A program made the position numbers and the translations under genes. 64,000 nucleotides of DNA, from contig CAJTVQ010000009.1 in NCBI GenBank assembly GCA_910579935.1, positions 1 to 64,000 of the forward strand, written 5' to 3'. This DNA comes from an uncultured Lachnospiraceae bacterium. Lineage in GTDB: Bacteria; Bacillota; Clostridia; Lachnospirales; Lachnospiraceae. Below are positions 7,845 through 16,401 of this stretch, in pieces; positions within the stretch are counted from its first letter, which is position 1; each line of letters begins with the position of its first letter. Under the pieces are notes generated by a model. The model did no database searches, was not told the origin of the DNA, and saw nothing but the letters and a program-made list of their open reading frames with translations.

Positions 7845-9440
7845 TTACAGATTTTTGTTCATGTAGTCCCTCGGGGAAACCCCGGTAATTTTTTTAAACA
7901 CACGGCTGAAATAAAAGGCACTTTCAAAGCCGAGGATGTCGGAAATTTCGTAAATTTTATAATCGCCGCCGGACATCATTTCTTTTGCGGCTTCTATTTT
8001 GCTGTGGTTGATATAGTCTGTGAATCCCGTATCGTTGTATTTTGAAAAAAGAACACTCAGATAATTGGGACTGATGTTAAATACTTCCGCCACGTTGTTC
8101 AGGGTAAGTTTTTCTTTTATATGTTCTTTAATATATTTCTTTACATTGATGACAATATGGTTCTTGTAGTCTTTGTTATGGGCGGCAAAGCTGTCGCACA
8201 GCCCGTCGCGCAAAACTTTCAGCCATTCCATGATCTGTTCTACATTTGTCAGTTCATATAAAGAACGGTAGCCGTTATTACGGTTTTCAAATATGTTCGA
8301 AACAATCTGTTCTCCGTCGTTTAACAGGGAAAGAGACAGATACAGGACATTGCCTGCGGCGTCCAGCGCCTGAACATAGTGGGTAGACTGGTTTTCAAAC
8401 AACTCCATGATGGATGTAAATATATCATAAAGGGCTTTTTCGTCATATTCCGCATAGGCTTTGCGGATATCTTCCTTAAACAGTGATATATTAAAAACAT
8501 TTTTCAGCGGTTCGCTGGCAGGTATGTCCTCAAAAAACAGGAGGGGATTTTCGCGGGTGATCCGTGAAAATGCCTGTTTTGCATCCTGATAGGAAGAGGC
8601 TATCAGCATGGGGGCAGTGACGGGTGCTCCGATGGCTGCGTGGATGGTCACGCTGTAATAATTGAACAGCATGGCGGATACCTGCTCGACGGCTTTTTGA
8701 ATGGTGCCGCGGTAGCCGGCAGCGTCATCCAAAAAGAACAGGATACAGAAATGTTTCGTATCCAGTGACAGCACGTGGCAGGGAAGGTATTTGGAAGCCA
8801 GTTCTTTTGTCATCTGCAGACAGTTGGTATAAAGTGTGATCTGTTTTTCCGAATTCATGCAATGGAGCCTGTCGCTGCAGATTTCCATATATCCTACGGC
8901 AAAAGCAGGATAGTCGAAGCGGATGTTCAGGTTGCCTGCCTGCAGGGCAAACTGCTGTTCCGATTCAAACAGGTTCAGTATCAGACGGGTAAAAAACTGT
9001 TCCTTTAAAAGATAGATATTGCCGTAAGCAGAGTCTGATATTTGGGCGGAAGCCTGTAGTTCGGATACTTTTCCGATGGCACGCTTCAAGGCTTCACCCA
9101 GTACCTTCGGTGTCAGTTCCAGCTTCACCAGATAGTCCACTACCTGATAGGTAAGAGCTTCCTTGACAAACTGGAATTCCTCATAACTGGTGAGTATAAT
9201 GAATACAGGCAGAATCCTTCCTTCCTCCTGACATTTTCTGGCAAGCTCCAAACCGCTCATTACCGGCATTTTAATATCGGTAATCAAGATTTCGGGCGAG
9301 TGTTCTTTTATCATTTCATAGGCGGCGGCCCCGTTGGCAGCGGTTCCTATGAGATGGATGTTATATTCCTCCCAGCTAATCATGGATTTGATTCCTGCCT
9401 GTATTAAAGGCTCATCGTCTGCGATCAGTAAATTAATCAT
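7845..9440 (-). CDS. YesN-type response regulator (receiver plus AraC domain)
   Basis: The 531-residue protein has an N-terminal receiver with the acidic pair ADDE at 7-10 and the phospho-aspartate D55 in ITDIKMPVMSG. A variable middle region follows, and a C-terminal AraC-type double helix-turn-helix (about 430-531, NVAEVFNISPNYLSVLF and EISDILGFESAFYFSRVF). Its start ATG overlaps the stop of the sensor kinase gene by four bases (ATGA), so the two are translationally coupled. The ribosome binding site is GGGGAGG. YesM/YesN pairs control neighbouring ABC transporter and glycan genes in Firmicutes. The likely targets are the divergent transporter operon from 11527 and the lyase downstream. Confidence 0.93.
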   Translation of the reverse strand: MINLLIADDEPLIQAGIKSMISWEEYNIHLIGTAANGAAAYEMIKEHSPEILITDIKMPVMSGLELARKCQEEGRILPVFIILTSYEEFQFVKEALTYQVVDYLVKLELTPKVLGEALKRAIGKVSELQASAQISDSAYGNIYLLKEQFFTRLILNLFESEQQFALQAGNLNIRFDYPAFAVGYMEICSDRLHCMNSEKQITLYTNCLQMTKELASKYLPCHVLSLDTKHFCILFFLDDAAGYRGTIQKAVEQVSAMLFNYYSVTIHAAIGAPVTAPMLIASSYQDAKQAFSRITRENPLLFFEDIPASEPLKNVFNISLFKEDIRKAYAEYDEKALYDIFTSIMELFENQSTHYVQALDAAGNVLYLSLSLLNDGEQIVSNIFENRNNGYRSLYELTNVEQIMEWLKVLRDGLCDSFAAHNKDYKNHIVINVKKYIKEHIKEKLTLNNVAEVFNISPNYLSVLFSKYNDTGFTDYINHSKIEAAKEMMSGGDYKIYEISDILGFESAFYFSRVFKKITGVSPRDYMNKNL

Positions 9441-11251
9441 GTGCCAACCTCCCCTGCCTGAAAAGGCAATAATATGGATACCGTGGTAAATTCTCCTTTT
9501 TTGCTGGTGATATGCAGTCCGTAGGAATTTCCGAATTCGTACTGCAGCCGTTTATGGACGTTGCTGACACCGATTTCCTTAAAAAAGGAAGAACCGGCGG
9601 AAGAATCATGGTCCAGCAGATGGTCTGCAACTTCCGGCTCCATCCCTATGCCGTCATCCGTAACATCAATATGGACATCCGTATGGGCATCCTGATAAAT
9701 ATGAATGGCAATGGTCCCGGCGCTGCCCTTTGGTTCAATGCCGTGGAAAATCGCATTTTCCACGATCGGCTGTAAGGTGAACTTCAATATACTGCACCCG
9801 GTCAGCCGTTCGTCTTCGATATCGAAGGAAAGGGTGATGACGCCTCCGTAACGGTACTGCTGTATGGTAAAGTAATCTTCTATCAGGGATATTTCGTGGG
9901 AAATGGGTACCAGACTGGTAGTTCCTTTGGAAATATCCCTTAACAGACGGGAAAGGGCAGTGGTCATTTCGGCGATTCCCGTTGCATTTTGTATGGTTGC
10001 CATCCACTTGATGGAATTTAAGGTATTGTAAAGGAAATGGGGATTGATCTGGCTTTGCAGCATCCGGTATTCATAGTCTTTCTTCTGCCGTTCATCTTCT
10101 AGGCGCTGGTTCATCAGCGACAGCACGTTTTCAGACAGATCGTTAATGTTTTTGCCGATATCCCCTAATTCGTGTTCCCATTCCGTAGACGGATCTCTGG
10201 AGAAGTCTCCGTCGGCAATCCGTCTCATCCGCACCTGCAGCTGTTTTACCGGCACATTTACCGTCTTTGAAAGGTAGTAAAAAAGCAGGATACCAATGAC
10301 AGCGGAAGCTGTCAGTATAATGAGCGTGACGATAAGGAAAGTGGAGAAGATATCCCGTGAAAGGGTATATTCATCCAGGCATTCCGTTACATATAAATTA
10401 CGGGTGCCGAGGGGACGCGTAACCATAATATACGTTTTCTGTTCCGCCCGGTTACGGATTTTCTGTATGTCCGTATTGCTGCTTAGGGCATTGCCGGATA
10501 AATCCTCTATGATTTCGAATTCATCACTGCAGAGTACAAGCCCCTGCCCCTCGATATACCGGTAAAAATATTCCCCGATGCGGAAATAAAGGCAGTTGTC
10601 CGTATCCGAAAGGGAATTCCGTATAGGGTCTGTGATGACGGAAGCGGACATTTCCGTGAAAATATATCCGATCTCACCTGCCTGATAAGGGTGCTCAATG
10701 GTATGAAGTATGGGAATCACGGGCACTGTTTTGGTAGTGAAAAAGGGGTCAGACAGAATCGCCGTGGAAATTTCGCCTGTATTTTCATAGAGGGTGTCAA
10801 AATATGGAAGGGACAGGATCGCCTCCGAGGAAACGGCAATATTGGAATTCACGGCTTCTACGATCTGAATGATGTCGTTTCTGGATTTCCCGATGATGAC
10901 CAGCCGGATGATCTGTGAGGATAAGGCGGTGTTTGCGCCGTAAATTTCCGTGACAAAATCAAGGGCTTCTCTTTTGACAAATTTGTTGGCGGTATTTTTT
11001 TCAATGGCAAATTTACTTATTTTGTTGCTTCTCTGGCAGGAGTCAATAAATCCCTTTACATTATTGATATTGGAATCAATGGAAGAGCCTAAAAAAGAAA
11101 GTCTGATCTCCGAAGTACGTATCATGTTCTGCCTGAGGTTATAAGAGACAATAAAGTAACTGATGGCAGTGATGATAATACTGATCAGTAAGATCATGGA
11201 GATGGTGCACAATAAAATCCTGGCGCGGATGGTGTGAAAAAATTTTCTCAT
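9437..11251 (-). CDS. YesM-type sensor histidine kinase
   Basis: The 604-residue membrane kinase has a first membrane helix at about 12-36, a large extracellular sensing region to about 300, and a second helix (FLIVTLIILTASAVIGILLF) at about 303-322. A HAMP-like segment and the His-kinase-internal motif NPHFLYNTLNS follow, with the phosphorylated histidine near residue 405. The ATPase domain has an N-box (IVENAIFHGI) and DDGIGM. This is the architecture of YesM-type carbohydrate sensors. It starts at 11251 behind AAGGAGGGC and is divergent from the solute-binding protein gene, with a shared 275-base regulatory region. It probably senses an extracellular sugar, alone or with the binding protein. 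Confidence 0.92.
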   Translation of the reverse strand: MRKFFHTIRARILLCTISMILLISIIITAISYFIVSYNLRQNMIRTSEIRLSFLGSSIDSNINNVKGFIDSCQRSNKISKFAIEKNTANKFVKREALDFVTEIYGANTALSSQIIRLVIIGKSRNDIIQIVEAVNSNIAVSSEAILSLPYFDTLYENTGEISTAILSDPFFTTKTVPVIPILHTIEHPYQAGEIGYIFTEMSASVITDPIRNSLSDTDNCLYFRIGEYFYRYIEGQGLVLCSDEFEIIEDLSGNALSSNTDIQKIRNRAEQKTYIMVTRPLGTRNLYVTECLDEYTLSRDIFSTFLIVTLIILTASAVIGILLFYYLSKTVNVPVKQLQVRMRRIADGDFSRDPSTEWEHELGDIGKNINDLSENVLSLMNQRLEDERQKKDYEYRMLQSQINPHFLYNTLNSIKWMATIQNATGIAEMTTALSRLLRDISKGTTSLVPISHEISLIEDYFTIQQYRYGGVITLSFDIEDERLTGCSILKFTLQPIVENAIFHGIEPKGSAGTIAIHIYQDAHTDVHIDVTDDGIGMEPEVADHLLDHDSSAGSSFFKEIGVSNVHKRLQYEFGNSYGLHITSKKGEFTTVSILLPFQAGEVGT

Positions 11252-11432
11252 AGATTTCTAAGCCCTCCTTTCCGTGATGTCTATTTTAACATAATGTACA
11301 TTTTTTTGGAAAGGTAAAGAGTGAAAAACGATAAGAAAGAGAAAAAAGACATGTTTTTCAAAAAAAGTATATCTTTTTTTTACGAAAATGCAAAATATGA
11401 AATAATTATGAATAAAAAATTAATATTTTTCA

Positions 11433-11461
11433 TGTTCATGGAATAAAAGAAATCATATAAT
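11433..11461 (+). promoter_or_regulatory. Possible sigma-A promoter of the transporter operon
   Basis: A perfect -10 TATAAT is at 11456-11461, with a poor -35 (TGTTCA, 11433-11438) at 17 bp. A poor -35 fits a promoter that needs an activator such as the adjacent YesN-type regulator. The call rests mainly on the -10. Confidence 0.45.
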
Positions 11462-11471
11462 GAATTTGCAG

Positions 11472-11490
11472 GTCACCCCATACGGGTGAC
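11472..11490 (+). promoter_or_regulatory. Hairpin in the 5' leader of the transporter operon
   Basis: GTCACCC (11472-11478) pairs with GGGTGAC (11484-11490), 37 bases before the start codon and just after the -10. It could be an operator for the divergent region or an mRNA-stabilising hairpin. Confidence 0.4.
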
Positions 11491-11526
11491 GTAAGCAGAC
11501 TTATAAGAAAAGGGAGGAAGTTAATC

Positions 11527-12924
11527 ATGAAGAAAAAACTTGTAAGTGTTTTATTAGCGGCTACCATGCTGGCATCCGTATTGGCAGGATGCGGCGGTTC
11601 CGGTTCCGAACCGGCGGCAGAAACACCGGCAGCAGAAACGCCGGCAACAGATGCGGCGCCTGCAGAGACGCCGGCTCCGGAAACAAATGATACGGCAGCG
11701 GCAGAAACACCGGCAGCGGACGGTGAAGCAGTTACTTTGAAATGGGCAATTTGGGATAAGGACATCACACCTTACTGGCAGGCTTTGAAAGACAATTATG
11801 AGGCAGCCAATCCGAATGTAACCATCGAAATGACAGATTTGGGTTCCACGGATTACATGACCGTACTTGCGACAGAATTATCAGGAAGCGGTTCCGACTT
11901 TGACGTAGTTACGATCAAGGATGTTCCCGGATATGCGACTTTGGTTTCCAAGAATACTCTGGAGCCCCTTGACAGTTATATTTCGGCAGCAGGCATTGAC
12001 TTAAGCCAGTACGGCGGCGTAGACAAACAGGTTACGGTAAACGGAAGCCTGTACGAGCTTCCGTTCAGAAATGACTTCTGGGTAGTGTTCTACAACAAAG
12101 ACATTTTTGATGCGGCAGGCGTTGCTTACCCGACCAATGATATGACGTTTGATGAATACGATGCTTTGGCAAGACAGGTAGCAGATCCTACTTTCGGTGC
12201 ACAGGTATACGGTACTCATTACCATACATGGAGAAGTGCGGTTCAGTTGTTCGGCGTACTGGACGGACAGCACTCTATCCTGGACGGTACTTATGATTAC
12301 TTCAAACCTTATTATGAAATGGTACTGGGACAGGAAGATGATTCCATCTGCAGGAATTACGCAGACCTGAGTGCAGAGGGTTTACACTATTCCGCAGCTT
12401 TCTCCGGCGGTGACGTAGCAATGCTGAACATGGGTTCCTGGTATATCTCCACTTTGATCGCAAGTCTTCAGAGCGGTGAATACGATTCTTCTCTCTGCGG
12501 TAACTGGGGTATTGTAAAATATCCTCATGCAGAAGGAGTGGAAGCAGGATCTACGCTCGGTACGATTACCGGTCTGGCAGTAACCAGCGTTTCCGATAAC
12601 AAGGATGCGGCATTTGACTTCGTTGAGTGGGTATCCGGTGCGGAAGGTGCAAAAGTTATGGCAGAAACAGGTAACTTCCCGGCGCTTATGAACGATGAAG
12701 TAGCAGGCATTATCGCAGGACTGGAAGGATTCCCGACAGATGCAGAAAGCAAGGAAGCATTGAGCGTATCCAACCTGTATCTGGAAGTACCTTATGCAGA
12801 GAACGTATCTGAAATTAACGATATCCTTGACACATACCACAAATCCATCATGAACCGTGAGATGACGATTGACGAAGGTATTGCGGCTATGAATGAGGAA
12901 GTAGGAAAAGTACTGGGACAGTAA
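11527..12924 (+). CDS. ABC transporter solute-binding lipoprotein (carbohydrate)
   Basis: The 465-residue protein has a signal peptide ending in the lipobox LAGC with the lipidated cysteine near residue 22. A Pro/Ala/Thr/Glu-rich linker runs to about residue 66, and then a family 1 extracellular solute-binding domain beginning VTLKWAIWDKD. It captures an oligosaccharide at the outer face of the membrane for the two permeases that follow. The ribosome binding site is AGGGAGGAAG. It is first in the divergent operon and separated from the permeases by a strong hairpin that probably favours higher expression of this component. The energising ATPase is not encoded here, as is usual for this class that shares an MsmK-type ATPase. 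Confidence 0.95.
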   Translation: MKKKLVSVLLAATMLASVLAGCGGSGSEPAAETPAAETPATDAAPAETPAPETNDTAAAETPAADGEAVTLKWAIWDKDITPYWQALKDNYEAANPNVTIEMTDLGSTDYMTVLATELSGSGSDFDVVTIKDVPGYATLVSKNTLEPLDSYISAAGIDLSQYGGVDKQVTVNGSLYELPFRNDFWVVFYNKDIFDAAGVAYPTNDMTFDEYDALARQVADPTFGAQVYGTHYHTWRSAVQLFGVLDGQHSILDGTYDYFKPYYEMVLGQEDDSICRNYADLSAEGLHYSAAFSGGDVAMLNMGSWYISTLIASLQSGEYDSSLCGNWGIVKYPHAEGVEAGSTLGTITGLAVTSVSDNKDAAFDFVEWVSGAEGAKVMAETGNFPALMNDEVAGIIAGLEGFPTDAESKEALSVSNLYLEVPYAENVSEINDILDTYHKSIMNREMTIDEGIAAMNEEVGKVLGQ

Positions 12925-12997
12925 GAAAAGTAAGACACGGAGAATCAAAAAGAAAGGCATAAAAGTCCGTGATGAATTAAAGCATGAAACAGGTGAT

Positions 12998-13025
12998 GGG
13001 GCTGGCAGATAAAATCGCCAGCCCC
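12998..13025 (+). promoter_or_regulatory. Strong stem-loop between binding protein and permease genes
   Basis: GGGGCTGGC (12998-13006) pairs perfectly with GCCAGCCCC (13017-13025) over a 10-base loop. It can extend through the outer pair GTGAT/ATCAC. No T-run follows, so it is more likely an mRNA-stabilising or partial termination element that sets a high binding protein to permease ratio than a full terminator. Confidence 0.7.
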
Positions 13026-13108
13026 AAAATATCACCCGGGACATAAAAAATCCGAAATGAGTGATCCGGTACCGGTCGGAAAGTCGAAGAAAGGGCAGGA
13101 GTGAGAGA

Positions 13109-14158
13109 ATGGATGAAAAAAAAGCGGCTCAGGTAAAAAAACTGGAAGAAGAATCCGCGGAGTTAATGAAATTGATTCGTGCGGAAAATGATATAGAAAA
13201 GAAGAAGAAACTGATTGCAAAAAGGGACGGCATACAAAGGAAAGCTACCGCAATCAGGAATAACCGGAAGATCAGCAGGGAAACAAAGCGGGATATCGTA
13301 GCTTACTCGTTTATTGCACCGAACTTTATCGGGTTCGCGGTATTCACCCTGGTTCCCATTTTATTTGCTTTTCTTTTGGCTTTCATGGATTGGGACGGAA
13401 GTAATGCGGCTACGTTTGTCGGTTTGAAAAATTTTCAAAAGCTGGCAGGGGATACATTTTTCGTGGCGGCGTTAAAAAATACGATCATTTATGTGATCGG
13501 TACGGTTCCGCTTACGATGATTGCGTCTTTGGCGCTTGCCATCGTATTGAACCAGAAGATTAAAGCAAGGGGATTCTTCCGTACGGTGGCATTTTTCCCT
13601 TATGTGGCTTCGCTGGTGGCGATTACCGCGGTGTGGAGCATGATTTTCCATCCGTCAAAAGGACCGGTGAATTACCTGCTTCTGACTCTTTTTAAAGTAC
13701 CCCAGAACGAACTGCCCAAGTGGTTCAGCGGCAGTCTGGTGCTTTTCACTTTGATCTTGTTCAGTGTATGGAAATACATGGGATATTATATGGTTATTTA
13801 TCTTGCAGGCTTGCAGGGAATTTCGGCAGAGCTTTATGAGGCTGGAAGTTTGGACGGCGCTACCACATGGCAGAAATTCCGTTATATTACATGGCCCCAG
13901 CTCCGCTCTACTACATTTTTCGTAGTGGTGATGCTGACCATTAACTGTTTTAAAGTATATGACATTGCTGTCATGTTAGCCGGAGGCGGCGACGGCAAAC
14001 TGAGTACGTCGGCAACCGTTCTTGTTTACTATATTTACCAGAACGCATTTAACTATTGGGATTTGGGATATTCCAGTGCAATTGCGATGGTATTGTTCTT
14101 AATGGTTCTCGTGGTTACGCTGATTCAGTTCCGGTACGAGAAGAAATTAGGCGAATAG
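13109..14158 (+). CDS. ABC sugar permease, MalF/UgpA type
   Basis: The 349-residue protein starts at ATG 13109 behind GCAGGAGTGAGAG; an upstream in-frame start at 13061 lacks a good site. Residues 1-65 are highly charged and probably a coiled coil, unusual for this family. Six membrane segments follow, beginning with FIAPNFIGFAVFTLVP. The EAA loop that contacts the ATPase is seen as EAGSLDGATTWQKFRYI near residue 255. It forms the translocation channel with the next gene product and imports the oligosaccharide captured by the upstream lipoprotein. Confidence 0.93.
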   Translation: MDEKKAAQVKKLEEESAELMKLIRAENDIEKKKKLIAKRDGIQRKATAIRNNRKISRETKRDIVAYSFIAPNFIGFAVFTLVPILFAFLLAFMDWDGSNAATFVGLKNFQKLAGDTFFVAALKNTIIYVIGTVPLTMIASLALAIVLNQKIKARGFFRTVAFFPYVASLVAITAVWSMIFHPSKGPVNYLLLTLFKVPQNELPKWFSGSLVLFTLILFSVWKYMGYYMVIYLAGLQGISAELYEAGSLDGATTWQKFRYITWPQLRSTTFFVVVMLTINCFKVYDIAVMLAGGGDGKLSTSATVLVYYIYQNAFNYWDLGYSSAIAMVLFLMVLVVTLIQFRYEKKLGE

Positions 14159-14183
14159 GAATGACAGGAAAGGAGAAACCGAG

Positions 14184-15059
14184 ATGAGTAGTGCAAATAA
14201 TAACGAGACAAATAAAAAATTCAAATCGAAAAGAAAAGCAGAGATAGCCGGTAAAGTAGGTGTTTATGCCATATTACTGCTGATAACGGCATGTATGATC
14301 GTTCCCTTCCTGTGGATGCTGTCCGCATCCATCAAGTCAAACAGGGAAGTGTTCCTGATGGATCCTTTTGTATGGATTCCAGAACAGCCCAAATGGGACA
14401 ATTACATTAATATATGGACGAAGATTCCCCTGTTGAAATTCGTGGAGAATACGGTAATCCTGACCATTGTAGTAACATTTTTGCAGCTGCTGACATCCAG
14501 CTTTGCGGCATATTCTTTTGCAAAACTGGAGTTTAAGCACAAAAATGCATTATTCCTTGCTTATATTGCAACCATTGCAATGCCCTGGCAGGTGTATATG
14601 GTACCGCAGTTCATCATGATGAGGGGGATGGGATTGAATGATAAACTGCTGGCGATGATTTGTTTACAGGCATTTTCCGCATTCGGTGTGTTCCTGATGA
14701 AGCAGTTTTATGAGGGCATTCCCAATGACCTGTGCGAAGCGGCAAGAATTGATGGTATGAGCGAATACAGGATATATGCGAAGATTATGCTCCCGCTGTC
14801 AAAACCTGCACTGTCCACACTTACTATCTTTACGTTTGTAAGTACATGGAACGACTACTTAGGGCCCTTGATTTACTTAAGGACGGAAACGAAGAAGACG
14901 ATTCAGCTTGGACTGAAAATGTTTATCGGCCAGTATTCCGCGGAATATGGTCTGATCATGGCAGGCTCGGTGGTATCGCTGATACCGGTTATTATTGTAT
15001 TCCTGTGTCTGCAGAAATATTTTGTGGAAGGTGTTGCGTCCACTGGTCTGAAGGGGTAA
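14184..15059 (+). CDS. ABC sugar permease, MalG/YtcP type
   Basis: The 291-residue inner membrane protein has six predicted helices and the EAA loop EAARIDGMSEYRIYAKIMLP near residue 190. It starts at 14184 behind AAAGGAGAAACCGAG, 25 bases after the partner permease. It is the second half of the heterodimeric channel of the carbohydrate ABC importer. The length and C-terminus (FVEGVASTGLKG) are typical of the family. Confidence 0.94.
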   Translation: MSSANNNETNKKFKSKRKAEIAGKVGVYAILLLITACMIVPFLWMLSASIKSNREVFLMDPFVWIPEQPKWDNYINIWTKIPLLKFVENTVILTIVVTFLQLLTSSFAAYSFAKLEFKHKNALFLAYIATIAMPWQVYMVPQFIMMRGMGLNDKLLAMICLQAFSAFGVFLMKQFYEGIPNDLCEAARIDGMSEYRIYAKIMLPLSKPALSTLTIFTFVSTWNDYLGPLIYLRTETKKTIQLGLKMFIGQYSAEYGLIMAGSVVSLIPVIIVFLCLQKYFVEGVASTGLKG

Positions 15060-15170
15060 GATGAGTTTGGGGTTGTGGGTTGGAGAATGCGTCCTGCAGA
15101 GTTGTCTGCAGGACGCCGGCCATCATTAAAAGGACATGAACCGATAGGATTTGTAGTAGGAGAAGAAGCT

Positions 15171-16352
15171 ATGTTGTTTGAGAATATGCCGGTGATTACC
15201 GGAGAGGAAGTGGAGTGTGCGCTGCGTTTTTCGGCAGAGCAGGTGGTGAGGAATCTGCCGGAATTTACTTATAAGTTCCAAAAGGCTTACAGTGAGGACG
15301 GGTTTTATCAGCCGATTGAGAATAATTACTGGACGACCGGGTTTTGGACGGGGGAAATATGGCTGGCTTATGAGTATATGAAGGAAGCAGGGGAAGCGGC
15401 GGCTGAGCGGCTTAAGGCAGCAGGGGAAATTCAGATAGACAGTTTTTTAAACAGGATTGATAACAAGATAGAAGTAGACCATCATGATATGGGATTTCTC
15501 TATTCGCCTTCCTGTGTGGCGGGATATAAGCTGATTGGGAGTCAAAAGGGGAGGGAGGCGGCCATAAAAGCAGCCGACCAGCTGATTACCCGTTATCATC
15601 CGGTCGGAGAGTTCATACAGGCATGGGGCCCTATGGATGCGCCGGAGAATTACCGTCTGATCATTGACTGTCTTTTGAATCTGCCGCTGCTATATTGGGC
15701 ATCTGAGGAAACAGGGGAAGGTAAATACAGGGAAATTGCGGAAAAGCATATTCATACGGCGGTGAAAAATGTCATCCGTGAAGATTATTCCACATGGCAC
15801 ACATTTTTCTTTGATATGAAGACGGGTGCGCCGGATCATGGCGCTACCTGCCAGGGATACCGTGACGGTTCCGCCTGGGCGAGAGGGCAGGCATGGGGTA
15901 TTTACGGATGTGCGCTGGCTTATAAGTATACGAAAAGAAAAGAATATATTGATAACTTTAAGCATGTGACCCGGTATTTCTTGGAGCATCTGCCGAAGGA
16001 TATGGTTCCGTTCTGGGATTTGGAGTTTACGGATGGGGATGACCAGCCGAGAGATTCGTCTTCCGCTTCCATCGCGGCGTGCGGTATGCTGGAAATGATA
16101 AAATCCATGGAACCGGAAGACGCGGCAGTTTATAAAAAATATGCCATGCAGTTGATAAAGTCGGTTTATGATAATTACGCGGTGAAGGATGAGACGGAGT
16201 CCAACGGGCTGGTTCTGCACAGCACATATTCCAATCATTCTCCCTATAATACCTGTAACCATTACGGGGTAGACGAGTGCAATTCTTGGGGAGATTATTT
16301 CTATATGGAGGCACTGACCAGGCTGCATAAGGACTGGATGCTGTACTGGTAA
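15171..16352 (+). CDS. GH88-type unsaturated glucuronyl hydrolase
   Basis: The 393-residue protein is called from ATG 15171 behind AGGAGA (15158-15163); the longer frame from 15075 has no supporting site. It is an alpha/alpha-barrel enzyme of the unsaturated glucuronyl hydrolase type, which releases 4,5-unsaturated uronic acid from the non-reducing end made by polysaccharide lyases. Two aspartates match the pair used for vinyl-ether hydration: D106 in DHHDMGF and D166 in YRLIIDCLLNLPLL. The product opens to 5-keto-4-deoxyuronate, the substrate of KduI encoded downstream. There is no signal peptide, so it acts in the cytoplasm, in line with the lyase at 5876. GH105 is the main alternative but the DHHDMGF motif favours GH88. 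Confidence 0.9.
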   Translation: MLFENMPVITGEEVECALRFSAEQVVRNLPEFTYKFQKAYSEDGFYQPIENNYWTTGFWTGEIWLAYEYMKEAGEAAAERLKAAGEIQIDSFLNRIDNKIEVDHHDMGFLYSPSCVAGYKLIGSQKGREAAIKAADQLITRYHPVGEFIQAWGPMDAPENYRLIIDCLLNLPLLYWASEETGEGKYREIAEKHIHTAVKNVIREDYSTWHTFFFDMKTGAPDHGATCQGYRDGSAWARGQAWGIYGCALAYKYTKRKEYIDNFKHVTRYFLEHLPKDMVPFWDLEFTDGDDQPRDSSSASIAACGMLEMIKSMEPEDAAVYKKYAMQLIKSVYDNYAVKDETESNGLVLHSTYSNHSPYNTCNHYGVDECNSWGDYFYMEALTRLHKDWMLYW

Positions 16353-16401
16353 GGAATTGTTTATGAGGAAATGAAGCGATGGAAAAAGGAGAAGCAGAGC
16401 A

